The position numbers and the translations under genes were made by a program. Under the pieces are notes generated by a model. That model was not told the DNA's origin and ran no database searches. It saw only the letters and a list, made by a program, of their open reading frames with translations. Positions 54,858 through 64,000 of a stretch of 64,000 nucleotides of DNA are shown here, piece after piece. The first letter of the stretch is position 1. Each line of letters starts with the position of its first letter. This stretch comes from Alkalibacillus filiformis (GTDB lineage: Bacteria; Bacillota; Bacilli; Bacillales; Alkalibacillaceae), in contig NZ_JAUSUP010000001.1 of assembly GCF_030814115.1 (NCBI RefSeq), forward strand, positions 620,001-684,000, in the 5' to 3' direction.

Positions 54858-55394
54858 TTAATCTTCAACAATAAAACCTTGATCACGCAGCGCTTGTTCA
54901 GCTTGATCGAGTAATGCCTCCTCATTCGCAGCAATCGTATGTAAATGAACGCCACCTGTTAATTCGGATAATAAAGCGGCATTAGACTGGTCGATTTGTG
55001 CCTTAAACTTCTTCACATCCACTCGGTTTGAAATGTGAAGAACCGCTTTGAATTCACCGTAAATCGGATGGTCGACTATGACATCTTTAACATAAACACC
55101 GTGATCGACTAAAACGTTCAGCTCTTCTTCTGTTTGTTCTTTATTATGACAACAAGCAATTGTTCGTTCATACCTTGGTGTTTCCTCTTGTTGACTCATG
55201 TATATATAACCTTGACTCGTAGACATAATCGGTTCGTTTTGAGCTTTTAATAAAGCGACATCACCAACAATCACTTGTCGACTTACTGAATAAAGTTCCG
55301 AAAGCTCCTTGCCTGTTTTAGGTTCAACAGTTTGTTTAAGTTCATTTAAAATTTGTTCGCGTCGTTCACTACTCGTTAACTTTGATTTCGTCAC
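54858..55394 (-). CDS. niaR: NAD biosynthesis repressor NiaR (YrxA)
   Basis: NiaR represses NAD synthesis genes when nicotinic acid is bound. The 178-residue protein has an N-terminal HTH (RREQILNELKQ, then SVSRQVIVGDVALLKA) and the 3H domain named for three histidines, here in ACCHNKEQ, VDHPIYGEF and GGVHLHT, which bind metal and ligand. GTG start immediately follows the nifS stop, with GAGGTG nine bases upstream. It lies next to its target operator between nifS and nadB. Confidence 0.94.
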   Translation of the reverse strand: MTKSKLTSSERREQILNELKQTVEPKTGKELSELYSVSRQVIVGDVALLKAQNEPIMSTSQGYIYMSQQEETPRYERTIACCHNKEQTEEELNVLVDHGVYVKDVIVDHPIYGEFKAVLHISNRVDVKKFKAQIDQSNAALLSELTGGVHLHTIAANEEALLDQAEQALRDQGFIVED

Positions 55395-56522
55395 TTATGT
55401 CACCTCACTAATGACTTCTGTTTCAATTAAATGATCTAAATATTGAGCTAGACTGATCACATCCGCTTCAGTTGTAAATCGTCCAAAAGAAATTCTAAAA
55501 AATTGTCTGGCCGTTTCATCATCAACTTGTAGAGCAGACATTGTATTCGTCTTCTTTTCATACCTTACATCACACGCACTACCAGTTGAAATCGCGAAAT
55601 TATTACGATTACATTCTAACATAACGTACTGACCATCCATACGTTCAATTGCCATACCCACTATTGAATCTAGTTGGTTACCTTTTTCTGATTCAAAAAA
55701 ATGTACATACTGTTCGTGATCCAACGATCGTTTAAAAACACTTCTCAAATTCGCCATATGCCTCGCATCTTCCTCTAATAAGGCAACCGCTTCTTCACAA
55801 GCAGCCGTAAAAGCGACTATACTAGGTACGTCTACTGTATTTCCCTTCAAGATAAAATGGGACAACGTTTGTGTTTGTCTCGGTTGTTCCTTTAAGTATA
55901 ATAACCCAATTCCTTTAGGTCCATAAATTTTATGACTTGAAATAGATAAACTATCAACTTGATCAGCGATATTTGATAAATCCAATTTACCAAAGCTTTG
56001 CACTGCATCTACATGAAGCTTTACGTTATATTGTTGGCATAGTTTGCTAATCTCCTCAATCGGTTGAACAGTACCAATTTCACCATTTATATGTTGGGCA
56101 CAAACAAATGCTGTATCTTTCCTCAGTAACTGACTTAGCTCATTAATATCGATTACACCATCTTCATTAAAATAGACTATACTAACTTCATAGCCTTCAT
56201 TTTCTAATTTTTCTTCCATCTGTCTAATCGAGTTGTGTTCACCAGCAGATATAATGATATGGTTTCCTTCAGTTATTGCCTTTAAATGTTCGATCGCTAT
56301 TAAGTTACTTTCCGACCCCCCATTGGTAAAGTAGACTTGCATTTCAGTTGCCCCTAGATAAGAACTAACTTTTCGTTTACAAAACTCTACAATTTGATAA
56401 GCTTCCGTACCGTAGTCGTGAATACTGTTTGCATTACCATAATATTTTTGGGCCGCTTCAGTGTATGCTGTCAGTGCTGTTTCACTCATCGGTGTCGTCG
56501 CAGCGTAGTCAAAATAGATCAA
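55395..56522 (-). CDS. nifS: Cysteine desulfurase NifS (NadS) for NadA maturation
   Basis: The enzyme takes sulfur from cysteine and, in B. subtilis, supplies it for the iron-sulfur cluster of NadA. The 375-residue PLP protein begins YFDYAATTP, has PLP-His in SAGEHNSI, PLP-Lys198 in SSHKIYGPKG and the active-site Cys317 in STGSACDVRY. Translation starts at TTG with GGGGAGAGG upstream. It is transcribed divergently from nadBCA across a shared NiaR site, in one unit with niaR. Confidence 0.93.
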   Translation of the reverse strand: MIYFDYAATTPMSETALTAYTEAAQKYYGNANSIHDYGTEAYQIVEFCKRKVSSYLGATEMQVYFTNGGSESNLIAIEHLKAITEGNHIIISAGEHNSIRQMEEKLENEGYEVSIVYFNEDGVIDINELSQLLRKDTAFVCAQHINGEIGTVQPIEEISKLCQQYNVKLHVDAVQSFGKLDLSNIADQVDSLSISSHKIYGPKGIGLLYLKEQPRQTQTLSHFILKGNTVDVPSIVAFTAACEEAVALLEEDARHMANLRSVFKRSLDHEQYVHFFESEKGNQLDSIVGMAIERMDGQYVMLECNRNNFAISTGSACDVRYEKKTNTMSALQVDDETARQFFRISFGRFTTEADVISLAQYLDHLIETEVISEVT

Positions 56523-56583
56523 AAAAACCTCTCCCCTAAAATTTAATCAATACTCTTGCTATTTATTTAATAATATGTAAATA

Positions 56584-56602
56584 TAGGTGTCAAGACAGGT
56601 GT
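56584..56602. promoter_or_regulatory. NiaR operator between nifS and nadB
   Basis: TAGGTGTCAAGACAGGTGT contains two AGGTGT half sites; on the other strand it reads ACACCTGTCTTGACACCTA, the form recalled for NiaR sites of bacilli. A third AGGTGT at 56611-56616 overlaps the nadB ribosome site. On the minus strand the TTGACA at 56588-56593 is a perfect -35 for nifS, so a bound repressor would block that promoter as well as nadB. Confidence 0.75.
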
Positions 56603-56622
56603 AATTTCAGAGGTGTAAAACA

Positions 56623-58128
56623 GTGAATACAGACATCCTTATAATAGGAAGCGGAATTGCCGCCCTTCAATTAGCCACTAAGTTAGACTCTCAGTATAAC
56701 GTGACGATTATTACAAAAGGAAAGATCAATGATAGCAACTCCTACTTAGCACAAGGTGGAGTCGCTGCAGCAATTGATCAATCTGATGATGTGTTAAGTC
56801 ATGCTTTTGATACGTTAAAAGCAGGAGAGTATTATAATTTGCCCTCAGTTGTGAAATACATCACAAAGATGGCACCGAGGGTCGTTCATGAACTAATCGA
56901 TCAAGGGATGACGTTCGATCAAATCGGTCATAAGCTCATTCTTGGAAAAGAAGGAGCTCACCAGCATCGTAGAATCGTTCACGCAGGTGGTGATGCTACA
57001 GGAAAGCACCTGACTGAGTCACTAACGAACCAATTAAGTGAACAAGTCACGATTTATGAAAATAGTTTTGTCTATGAATTATTAATGGACCATATCCAGC
57101 AAAAATGTTGTGGCGCTGCATTTGTCGATGCAAAAGGAAAGAAACAATTAGTTCATGCAAAATACACTGTTTTAGCAACAGGAGGATGTGGAGCACTCTA
57201 CCAATATACATCGAATCACCCAATGGCATTAGGTGACGGCGTTGTATTAGCTCAACAAGCAGGTGCTAAAATATCTGACTTAGAGTTCATACAATTCCAC
57301 CCCACCCTTCTATACATGAATAGTAACACTTATGGATTAATTTCAGAAGCTGTACGTGGTGAAGGTGCCACTTTAATAAATCAAAATGGGATTCCGATTA
57401 TGGAAGGTGTCCATCCATTTAAAGATTTGGCACCACGCCATATCGTTGCACAAACTATATACAACCATCGATTAAAAGGTGATGAAATCTATTTATCTAT
57501 TAAACAGATCAATCAATTCCAAAATCGTTTTCCATCCATCAGTCAATTGTGCACCAAGTATAGCATTGACCTACATGACGGGTTAATTCCAGTTACACCT
57601 GGTGCTCATTTCATGATTGGAGGTGTCGAAACAGACATTAAGGGAGAGACAAACGTTCAAAACTTGTATTGTATCGGTGAAGTAGCTAATACACGTTTAC
57701 ATGGAGCCAATCGATTAGCAAGTAATTCTTTATTAGAAGGTCTCGTGATGGGTCATGAACTTGCCAGTCATTTAAATAAACAACCTAAAGCACAGAAACC
57801 TGAACCAATAGCTCCAAGTTCAAATCTTACAATACCTAAGCTTCCTAACTTAAAACACTTACAAAAGTCTATGATGAAAAACGTTGGTATTGTAAGGAGG
57901 CGAGAGCAGTTGACGATTCAACTTAATTGGTTACAGTCGTCACTCCAATCTAAACTACAAACCAATTTAGATCTCGAATCCTTTAATAATTTTATCGCTT
58001 ATCAAATGGCTTATTTAATAACACAATCAGCATTAAAACGGCATGACAGTCTTGGTTGTCACCAAATGGCTGAGGATGTTTCTTCAATAAATACTACAGA
58101 AAGTAGGGAATATGTTGAACAAGTTTAA
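56623..58128 (+). CDS. nadB: L-aspartate oxidase
   Basis: NadB oxidises L-aspartate to iminoaspartate, the first step of de novo NAD synthesis. The 501-residue flavoprotein begins DILIIGSGIAALQLA (FAD dinucleotide fold), has SYLAQGGVAAA and GKEGAHQHRRIVHAGGDATG (substrate and FAD contacts), and NRLASNSLLEGLVMG near residue 365. Its C-terminal helical domain is present. It starts at GTG after GAGGTG and runs 17 bases into nadC. Confidence 0.94.
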   Translation: MNTDILIIGSGIAALQLATKLDSQYNVTIITKGKINDSNSYLAQGGVAAAIDQSDDVLSHAFDTLKAGEYYNLPSVVKYITKMAPRVVHELIDQGMTFDQIGHKLILGKEGAHQHRRIVHAGGDATGKHLTESLTNQLSEQVTIYENSFVYELLMDHIQQKCCGAAFVDAKGKKQLVHAKYTVLATGGCGALYQYTSNHPMALGDGVVLAQQAGAKISDLEFIQFHPTLLYMNSNTYGLISEAVRGEGATLINQNGIPIMEGVHPFKDLAPRHIVAQTIYNHRLKGDEIYLSIKQINQFQNRFPSISQLCTKYSIDLHDGLIPVTPGAHFMIGGVETDIKGETNVQNLYCIGEVANTRLHGANRLASNSLLEGLVMGHELASHLNKQPKAQKPEPIAPSSNLTIPKLPNLKHLQKSMMKNVGIVRRREQLTIQLNWLQSSLQSKLQTNLDLESFNNFIAYQMAYLITQSALKRHDSLGCHQMAEDVSSINTTESREYVEQV

Positions 58129-58966
58129 GCTAGAAGAAATGTTAAAAGCTTTTTTCATTGAGGACTTTGGCGATTTAGATATAACAACAGATCACATCTT
58201 CAATGAAAAAGATGTTGGAACACTTACCATTCAAGCGAAAGAAACGGGAATTTTTTGCGGGGAAAAGATTATTAAAACGGCCTATAACTTATTAGATGAT
58301 AACGTCGACGTCAAACTACACGTCCGAGATGGTGAACAAATTGAATCAACACAAGACATTGCCCACATACATGGTCCTGTACCAAGTTTATTAAAAGGTG
58401 AACGCGTCGTATTAAATCTAATTCAACGATTATCAGGCATTGCAACGAAGACGAACAGAGCTGTCACAACACTAGATTCCGACCACACCAAAATATCAGA
58501 TACACGAAAAACAACACCAGGTCTACGCCTGTTAGAAAAATATGCTGTAAGAGTAGGCGGTGGCATTAACCACCGCTTGCGGCTCGATGATGCTGTGATG
58601 ATCAAAGATAACCACATTGCTTTTGCAGGGTCGATAAAAGAAGCGGTAAACCGCGTTCGTAAAAACGTCGGTCATATGGTCAAAATCGAAGTTGAAGCTG
58701 AGCATGAACAGCACGTCCTTGATGCTGTTGAAGCCAATGTCGATGTTATTATGCTCGATAACGTAGATCTAGACCAACTATACAAACTCATTCAACTCAT
58801 TCCGCGTGACATTACGACTGAATTATCAGGTGGAATCAATATTAAAGACCTACCGAAGTACCGTGATTTAAACGTTGATGTCATCTCAATGGGATGCTTA
58901 ACCCACCAAATTGAAGCTTTAGATTTTAGTGCGAATCATCATTTTGAAAAGGAGCGTGTGTCATGA
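58112..58966 (+). CDS. nadC: Nicotinate-nucleotide pyrophosphorylase (quinolinate phosphoribosyltransferase)
   Basis: NadC makes nicotinate mononucleotide from quinolinate and PRPP. The 284-residue protein has [11 protein letters not shown] near the start, [12 protein letters not shown] and [22 protein letters not shown] in the middle (PRPP and quinolinate binding), DNHI, and [10 protein letters not shown] with the GGIN loop near the end. The ATG lies within the end of nadB, so translation is coupled. Confidence 0.95.
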   Translation: MLNKFKLEEMLKAFFIEDFGDLDITTDHIFNEKDVGTLTIQAKETGIFCGEKIIKTAYNLLDDNVDVKLHVRDGEQIESTQDIAHIHGPVPSLLKGERVVLNLIQRLSGIATKTNRAVTTLDSDHTKISDTRKTTPGLRLLEKYAVRVGGGINHRLRLDDAVMIKDNHIAFAGSIKEAVNRVRKNVGHMVKIEVEAEHEQHVLDAVEANVDVIMLDNVDLDQLYKLIQLIPRDITTELSGGINIKDLPKYRDLNVDVISMGCLTHQIEALDFSANHHFEKERVS

Positions 58967-60066
58967 TGTCTTTATTACAACAGTTAGAGCAGTCCGTTTC
59001 AAAGATTCCTGAGCAATATAAACAAATGGACGACGAACAGCTGGAACGAATCATTATGAATGCTAAAGAACAATTAGGTGATGAACTATTTATACCTGGC
59101 CACCACTATCAAAAAGATGAAGTCATTGCATTTGCTGATGCTAGAGGCGACTCATTAGAGTTAGCACAAAAATCAGCTCATACAACAGCAAAGCATATCG
59201 TCTTTTGTGGTGTTCACTTCATGGCTGAAACGGCTGACATTTTAACGAACAATAACCAACACGTCTATTTACCAGACATGCGAGCAGGTTGCTCAATGGC
59301 GGATATGGCGAATATTAATCAAACTGAAATCGCTTGGGATAGATTATCCCAATTAGTTGGAGACACAATGATTCCGATTACTTACGTCAACTCTACTGCA
59401 GCTATTAAATCGTTTGTCGGTAAAAATGGTGGTGCCACCATCACTTCATCTAATGCTAAAAAAATGATGCAGTGGGCCTTTACACAAAAAGAAAGAATAC
59501 TGTTTTTGCCAGATCAACATTTAGGTAGAAACACAGCCTATGACTTAGGCATTCCACTGGAACAAATGGCCGTATGGGATCCAATTATGGAGAAGCTTCA
59601 TTATGATGGTGACTTAGATGATTTGAAGGTCATTTTATGGAAGGGGCATTGTTCAGTACACGAAAACTTTACGGTACCTAATATTAAAGAAGTAAGAGTG
59701 AAACATCCTAACATGAATATTATCGTCCATCCTGAATGTACAAGAGAAGTTGTTGCATTATCTGATGATGCAGGTTCAACTCGTCACATTATTGAAACGA
59801 TTGAAAATGCACCTTCAGGAAGTGAATGGGCGATCGGTACTGAAATGAACTTAGTCAAACGACTAATTAAAGAGAATCCTGACAAACATATCATCTCATT
59901 AAACCCACATATGTGCCCATGCTTAACGATGAACCGAATTGATCTACCTCACTTAGCTTGGTGCTTAGATTCACTCGTCAACAATAAACCTGTCAACCCG
60001 ATTATTGTGGAAGATGATATTAGTCATTTTGCAACAGAAGCATTAAATCGTATGTTAAACAAATAA
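58963..60066 (+). CDS. nadA: Quinolinate synthase NadA
   Basis: NadA condenses iminoaspartate with dihydroxyacetone phosphate to quinolinate using a 4Fe-4S cluster. The 367-residue protein is of the long Bacillus type; Cys110 in [10 protein letters not shown], Cys230 in WKGHCSVHE and Cys320 in HMCPCLTMN correspond to the cluster ligands of the B. subtilis enzyme. It starts at ATGATG overlapping the nadC stop by four bases, with AAGGAG upstream. It completes the nadBCA operon. Confidence 0.96.
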   Translation: MMSLLQQLEQSVSKIPEQYKQMDDEQLERIIMNAKEQLGDELFIPGHHYQKDEVIAFADARGDSLELAQKSAHTTAKHIVFCGVHFMAETADILTNNNQHVYLPDMRAGCSMADMANINQTEIAWDRLSQLVGDTMIPITYVNSTAAIKSFVGKNGGATITSSNAKKMMQWAFTQKERILFLPDQHLGRNTAYDLGIPLEQMAVWDPIMEKLHYDGDLDDLKVILWKGHCSVHENFTVPNIKEVRVKHPNMNIIVHPECTREVVALSDDAGSTRHIIETIENAPSGSEWAIGTEMNLVKRLIKENPDKHIISLNPHMCPCLTMNRIDLPHLAWCLDSLVNNKPVNPIIVEDDISHFATEALNRMLNK

Positions 60067-60075
60067 GGGTATAAA

Positions 60076-60117
60076 TATTGAGCATTGAATATCATTCGAT
60101 GCTCAATAATTTTTATT
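60076..60117 (+). terminator. Rho-independent terminator after nadA
   Basis: The stem ATTGAGCATYGAA / TTCGATGCTCAAT with a short loop is followed by AATTTTTATTT, ten bases after the nadA stop. Confidence 0.88.
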
Positions 60118-60281
60118 TACTCGTGGTCCAAGTCCTCAACAAATCCCTCTTGGTTTGTAACTAGTAGATCTCTTAATGTCAACGATTAAGCCCAACCAAT
60201 TTGTCCATATTAATAATAAAATAACATAAACTATATAATAATATTAGACAACATTTTGAAAACGAAAAATGGAGGGTTGTC

Positions 60282-60818
60282 ATGTTACAGTATAAAGTGT
60301 TTAACTACACATTTAAAAACTTAAAAGAAAAAAACATGACCTTTGAACAGGTATTTGATCATATTTTACACTTTATCCGCCGCGATCCGAGGGGGAATTT
60401 TAAGTTAATGATTGGGACAGATTCACAAGTTCATAAAAACCATACGACTTTCATTACCGGAATTGTTATTCAAAATGAAGGCAAAGGCGTTTGGGCATGC
60501 TTACGAAAAGTAAGAGTTACCGAGAAAATTACGAATTTGCATCAAAAAATCTCTTATGAAACGTCCTTATCAGAGGATGTCTTTTCGATGTTCACTCAAG
60601 AACGCAAGGATGCCATGTATGAAATTGTTTTACCACATGTTGACCATGGAGCGAGTTTTACCATGGAAGGCCACATTGATATTGGTGCAGGTAAACGAAA
60701 TAAGACGAGTATGTTCATAAATGAAATGGTTGCTCGCATTGAATCATTAGGTGCAGAACCTAAAATTAAACCTGAAGCGTTTGTTGCGAGCAGTTATGCA
60801 AACCGCTATACGAAGTGA
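60282..60818 (+). CDS. ykuK: YkuK family RNase H-like protein (DUF458)
   Basis: The 178-residue protein belongs to the YkuK/DUF458 family, which has an RNase H-like fold and no proven activity. The conserved core LMIGTDSQVHKNHTTFITGI is at about 42-61 with an Asp that would bind metal, and another acidic region is in GHIDIGAG near 131. It ends with EAFVASSYANRYTK, a common family tail. TGGAGGG lies six bases before the ATG. A 162-base gap to the nadA terminator holds no gene. Confidence 0.85.
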   Translation: MLQYKVFNYTFKNLKEKNMTFEQVFDHILHFIRRDPRGNFKLMIGTDSQVHKNHTTFITGIVIQNEGKGVWACLRKVRVTEKITNLHQKISYETSLSEDVFSMFTQERKDAMYEIVLPHVDHGASFTMEGHIDIGAGKRNKTSMFINEMVARIESLGAEPKIKPEAFVASSYANRYTK

Positions 60819-60883
60819 AAGATGCATATAAACGCTTAAGCTACCATATATTGGTGGCTCTTTCGTGTGGAAATACATAAAAA

Positions 60884-60904
60884 AACCAAGCACAAGGCTT
60901 GGTC
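60884..60904 (-). terminator. Rho-independent terminator after FUSC-type exporter gene
   Basis: On the minus strand ACCAAGCC, a four-base loop and GGCTTGGT-like complement lead into TTTTTTTATG. It starts four bases after the exporter stop and faces the ykuK gene. Confidence 0.75.
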
Positions 60905-60907
60905 TTG

Positions 60908-61861
60908 TTATATATCACTTTTTTTATAGGATCGCTTCAAAATTAAATATTGTTCAATTTCATTAAGTAGCAAATAAAGGTTAGCTCTTTCCTCAAACGT
61001 TTCGAGGTCATCAGGTAACTTTTCTTTATTAAATTTCTTTCTAATTTGGTTTAACTTCTCTAAATATTTTACTGCTGTATTACCTGGGTGAACATGGTCT
61101 GCCAAATCTTGAAATAACTCACCGATATAATTATACTCATCTTCTGTAGCATCAATACGGCTTATTAACGGGAGCATACGCTCTAAAATATCAAATTGTT
61201 TCTCTCGCATATGAAAGTAATGATAAAAAGGGTGATGCCTTCTTAACAAATGATTTTCGACATCTCGAGAAGCTAGTTCATTTGCTTCTTCTATTAGACG
61301 AGCTGTCTCAGTAATCTCATGCCCAGACCAATAATACTCACCAGTCTTCAAATAATTAGCAATCTCTCGCAAGATTTTTGAGAAGTTGTCTTCTAATTCA
61401 TCTCTTATTTTCTCCAGTTCAGAATCTAAGCTAGGCATATACATATTCAAGATTAGCGCCACACCTAACCCAACCGTTAATAATACAATTTCATTCATAA
61501 CGATTGAAACAGAAAGGGCCCCTTCACCATATAAGTGTAAAATGATGACGGTACTTGTAATAATCCCTTCAGTAATGCCAAGCTTAACCGTAATTGGAAT
61601 AAAAATTATTAAAATGAGTCCGATTACTAGCGGGTTGTATGCAATCAGTTCAAAAAGCAACCCAGCAACAATAATTCCTATTAAACAAGCGTAAAAACGA
61701 TACCAAGCTGTTTGTAGCGAACGTTGCCTTGTAACTTGAATACATAGAATCGTTAATATCGCAGCTGAAATAGCATTATCTAGTTGCAACGCTTGAGCAA
61801 TAAGAATGGATACAGGCGCACCTATCGCAGTTTTAATCGTTCTAGACCCTACTTTGAACAT
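60908..61861 (-). CDS. yqjA: Aromatic acid exporter-type membrane protein (FUSC family, YqjA-like)
   Basis: The 317-residue protein has about five to six membrane segments in the first 150 residues, then a hydrophilic helical domain with charged coiled-coil-like stretches (LDSELEKIRDELEDNFSKIL). This is the ArAE/FUSC half-transporter architecture of B. subtilis YqjA; the exported substrate is unknown. GAGGAAGAGG lies about seven bases before the ATG. It lies next to brxB, as yqjA lies next to yqiW in B. subtilis. Confidence 0.85.
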   Translation of the reverse strand: MFKVGSRTIKTAIGAPVSILIAQALQLDNAISAAILTILCIQVTRQRSLQTAWYRFYACLIGIIVAGLLFELIAYNPLVIGLILIIFIPITVKLGITEGIITSTVIILHLYGEGALSVSIVMNEIVLLTVGLGVALILNMYMPSLDSELEKIRDELEDNFSKILREIANYLKTGEYYWSGHEITETARLIEEANELASRDVENHLLRRHHPFYHYFHMREKQFDILERMLPLISRIDATEDEYNYIGELFQDLADHVHPGNTAVKYLEKLNQIRKKFNKEKLPDDLETFEERANLYLLLNEIEQYLILKRSYKKSDI

Positions 61862-61954
61862 GTTTGATCCTCTTCCTCTTTTCCTCTATTATGTATGTTT
61901 AATATACCATAATTTACCCGCATCAATCGCTTTATAATCTTTAAAACATAAAAA

Positions 61955-61977
61955 AAGGTGGTACAATAGACCACCTT
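61955..61977 (-). terminator. Rho-independent terminator after brxB
   Basis: The eight-base stem AAGGTGGT / ACCACCTT with a seven-base loop is followed on the minus strand by TTTTTATG and lies eight bases past the brxB stop. Confidence 0.85.
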
Positions 61978-61985
61978 AATTACTA

Positions 61986-62417
61986 TTAATATTCTTCACA
62001 ATGTTCGTCGAATAGTTTTTGTAGTTGTTGTACAACTTCTACTGGTGTTGAGCTTTCGACTTCGTGACGTTCAATCATTGTTACGATCTTCCCATCTTTC
62101 ATTAGTGCAAATGATGGTGAAGATGGTGGGAAACCTTCAAAATAACTTCTTGCTTGCTCTGTTGCTTCACGATCTTGACCAGCGAATACTGTTACTAAAT
62201 GATCTGGACGATAATCATAATGAACGGCGTTAGCTGCAGCTGGACGCGCAACTCCACCAGCACAACCACAAATTGAGTTAACGGCAACTAAAGTAGTACC
62301 TTTACGAGTTAATGCCTGATCGACTTCTTCAGGTGTTGTTAACTCTTCGTAGCCTGCATCTGTTATTTCTGTTCTTGCTTGATTGACGAAATCTTGCATA
62401 TAAATGTTAAAATCCAT
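61986..62417 (-). CDS. brxB: Bacilliredoxin BrxB (YqiW)
   Basis: BrxB removes bacillithiol from proteins that were S-bacillithiolated during oxidative stress. The 143-residue protein is thioredoxin-like with the diagnostic CGC active site (Cys50-Gly51-Cys52 in [14 protein letters not shown]). A third cysteine near the C-terminus (HCEEY) is not part of the site. The BrxB rather than BrxA assignment comes from position between bkdB and yqjA, matching B. subtilis yqiW. It shows that bacillithiol is probably the low-molecular thiol here. Confidence 0.93.
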   Translation of the reverse strand: MDFNIYMQDFVNQARTEITDAGYEELTTPEEVDQALTRKGTTLVAVNSICGCAGGVARPAAANAVHYDYRPDHLVTVFAGQDREATEQARSYFEGFPPSSPSFALMKDGKIVTMIERHEVESSTPVEVVQQLQKLFDEHCEEY

Positions 62418-62506
62418 GGCGCATGGCTCCTTTTATTTAATATTACCATAACTAATCATATCAACATTTCTGACATGTTTCAAATTGTCTGCAGTGACAT
62501 GTAATG

Positions 62507-62554
62507 AAAAAGCTGCCTTGAACCATCATAAATTTTGATGACAAGGCAGCTTTT
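62507..62554 (-). terminator. Rho-independent terminator after bkdB
   Basis: The outer stem AAAAGCTGCCTTG / CAAGGCAGCTTTT is perfect, with an inner ATCA / TGAT pair in the loop, and the minus strand runs into TTTTTCATT. It lies about 12 bases past the bkdB stop. Confidence 0.9.
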
Positions 62555-62565
62555 ATTCTATTTTA

Positions 62566-63852
62566 TTAGTAAATAGAAGTATTTTCTTCAGACATGTTCT
62601 CTAAAATTTCTTTAACACGCTGTAAGAAGTTACCGCAAATTAAACCATCTAGAACACGGTGGTCTAATGATAGACATAAGTTCACCATATCACGTGGGGC
62701 AAACATACCATCAATGTATACAGGGCGTTTCACAATTGATTCAACTTGTAAAATGGCAGCTTGTGGGTGATTAATAACACCCATCGATTGAACAGAACCG
62801 AATGAACCTGTATTGTTCACTGTGAACGTGCCACCTTGCATATCATCATTTGTTAATTTACCATCACGAGCTTTCGTTGCAAGTTCTACGACGTCTTTTG
62901 CGATTCCCTTTACGCTCTTATCATCAGCATGTTTAATAACAGGAACAAATAATTGATCATCACTAGCTACAGCAATTGATAAATTAATATCTTTCTTTTG
63001 AATGATTTTATCCCCTGCCCACATGCTGTTTAGCTGAGGGTATTCTTTTAACGCTTGTGCGACAGCTTTTACGAAAAACGCAAAGTACGTTAATGAGTAA
63101 CCTTCTTGTTGTTTAAATTCATTTTTCTTACTGTCACGGAACTTAACTAAGTTCGTAACATCAACTTCAACTGTCATCCATGCGTGTGGAATTTCAGTCT
63201 TCGATTTAACCATATTTTGCGCAATGGCTTTACGCACACCAGAAACCGGAATTTCCACATCACCTGGTTGTGCACTTGCTGCAGGCTGACTAGATGGAGC
63301 CTTAGGTGCCTGTTGAGCTGGTGCAGCAGGTTGTTCTGATTGAGCAGACTCTGCTTTTGGTGCTTCTTCTGCTTGTGGAATTTCACCAGATTCAATGATT
63401 TTCTCTAGATCTTTACGCGTAATACGGCCTCCTTTACCTGAACCGTTCACTTGATTTAGGTCAATATCATTCTCTTGAGCAAGTTTTAAAACTGCTGGTG
63501 AATAACGTTTTTTCATTGGTTGGTCTTCATCAGACTGCTCACTAGAAGTCGTGCTTTCCTCTTTTTCAGTTGATGTTGAAGGTTGTTCTCCTGATTCTTC
63601 ACTTGAACCGCCTTCAGTTTCCATATAACAAATTAAACCGCCGACTTCTATAGTGTCTCCTTCTTGCGCGACAAGTTCTTTAATAGTTCCTGTGAACGAA
63701 GAAGGGACTTCAGCGTTTACTTTATCTGTCATTACTTCTGCAATTGGGTCGTACTTATTGACTTGATCGCCAACTTGTACTAACCATGAACTAATCGTAC
63801 CTTCAGTTACACTCTCACCTAACTGAGGCATCGTTACTTTTTCGACCGCCAT
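62566..63852 (-). CDS. bkdB: Branched-chain 2-oxo acid dehydrogenase E2 (dihydrolipoyl acyltransferase)
   Basis: This E2 core transfers acyl groups from lipoamide to CoA, giving branched acyl-CoA starters for iso and anteiso fatty acids. The 428-residue protein has one lipoyl domain (lipoylated Lys44 in MTDKVNAE), a peripheral-subunit binding domain at about 116-152 (YSPAVLKLAQENDIDL), a long Ala/Pro/Gln linker to about 198 and a catalytic domain ending in DHRVLDG (His398, Asp402). AAAGGAGG lies nine bases before the ATG. The downstream end of the E1 beta gene adjoins it. Confidence 0.94.
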   Translation of the reverse strand: MAVEKVTMPQLGESVTEGTISSWLVQVGDQVNKYDPIAEVMTDKVNAEVPSSFTGTIKELVAQEGDTIEVGGLICYMETEGGSSEESGEQPSTSTEKEESTTSSEQSDEDQPMKKRYSPAVLKLAQENDIDLNQVNGSGKGGRITRKDLEKIIESGEIPQAEEAPKAESAQSEQPAAPAQQAPKAPSSQPAASAQPGDVEIPVSGVRKAIAQNMVKSKTEIPHAWMTVEVDVTNLVKFRDSKKNEFKQQEGYSLTYFAFFVKAVAQALKEYPQLNSMWAGDKIIQKKDINLSIAVASDDQLFVPVIKHADDKSVKGIAKDVVELATKARDGKLTNDDMQGGTFTVNNTGSFGSVQSMGVINHPQAAILQVESIVKRPVYIDGMFAPRDMVNLCLSLDHRVLDGLICGNFLQRVKEILENMSEENTSIY

Positions 63853-63887
63853 TCCTGTTTACCTCCTTTTATTACGAAATAAACGAA

Positions 63888-64000
63888 TTAAAATTCAGCT
63901 AATTCGCGCATTGCCTTCTCTAGTTTATCAGGGTTAAGCATGAAGTATTTCTCCATTGTTGGTGCATACGGCATAGACGGCACATCTGGTCCAGCTAGTC
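63888..64000 (-). CDS. bkdAB: Branched-chain 2-oxo acid dehydrogenase E1 beta, C-terminal fragment
   Basis: Only the last 36 or so codons are in the window, read on the minus strand to a TAA at 63888-63890. The end reads EKYFMLNPDKLEKAMRELAEF, the usual C-terminus of an E1 beta subunit of the pyruvate/branched-chain dehydrogenase family, and PDVPSMPYAPTMEKYF-like sequence precedes it. With bkdB 35 bases downstream, this is bkdAB of the bkd operon. Confidence 0.9.
   Translation of the reverse strand, partial: LAGPDVPSMPYAPTMEKYFMLNPDKLEKAMRELAEF

Overview
This window is the chromosome of a low-GC, endospore-forming Gram-positive bacterium of the family Bacillaceae. Most of it follows the Bacillus subtilis gene order: res, rluB, spmBA, dacB, scpBA, ribT, spoVA, spoIIA, dacF, pdp, punA, deoB, xerD, fur, spoIIM, nudF, then the yqj region, the nad cluster and bkd. 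Acidic proteins suggest a halotolerant genus near Virgibacillus or Halobacillus, but genus cannot be fixed from the sequence alone.

Region 1-10.8 kb (minus strand): resD (start only), resC, resB and resA for cytochrome c maturation; rluB; a sporulation operon dacB-spmA-spmB behind a SigE-like promoter; ypuI, scpB and scpA (condensin); ribT without its riboflavin operon; ppiB; lysA. Region 10.9-18.6 kb: spoVA operon (AA, AB, AC, AD, AE, AF; no spoVAEA), a structured MITE-like repeat with the spoIIA terminator, then spoIIAA-spoIIAB-sigF behind a SigH-like promoter and dacF behind a SigF-like promoter. Region 18.7-26.1 kb: nucleoside salvage (deoB, punA, pdp), xerD, fur with PerR-like boxes, spoIIM, an EndoQ-type nuclease and nudF.

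Region 26-36 kb: aldo/keto reductase, MBL hydrolase, RocB-like peptidase, then on the plus strand a phosphodiesterase, NamA, RNase Z and aldehyde dehydrogenase, followed by DNA polymerase IV and a PepT-like peptidase on the minus strand. Region 36.4-40.5 kb is a methylmalonyl-CoA operon (split mutase, epimerase, carboxyltransferase). Prli42 and a stand-alone RND exporter follow.

Region 44-54.7 kb is an accessory island: every gene is on the minus strand, each with its own Shine-Dalgarno, and most encode small lipoproteins, membrane proteins, acetyltransferases, a kinase-like protein and a metallopeptidase. Two genes are broken: an Ig-like lipoprotein by frameshift, and a PspC-domain gene that no annotation of intact frames would show. 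The gaps between genes share a degenerate motif around GTTAGTTGATCAAC, and one gap carries a fossil copy of the 3' end of an acetyltransferase gene from 4.5 kb away. This looks like a zone where small genes are gained, shuffled and lost in cassette-like fashion, and it is the least explained part of the window.

Region 54.8-64 kb: niaR and nifS diverging from nadB-nadC-nadA across a NiaR operator (NAD synthesis), ykuK, a FUSC-type exporter, bacilliredoxin brxB, and the branched-chain keto acid dehydrogenase genes bkdB and bkdAB (end only). No rRNA, tRNA, CRISPR array or complete insertion sequence was seen.
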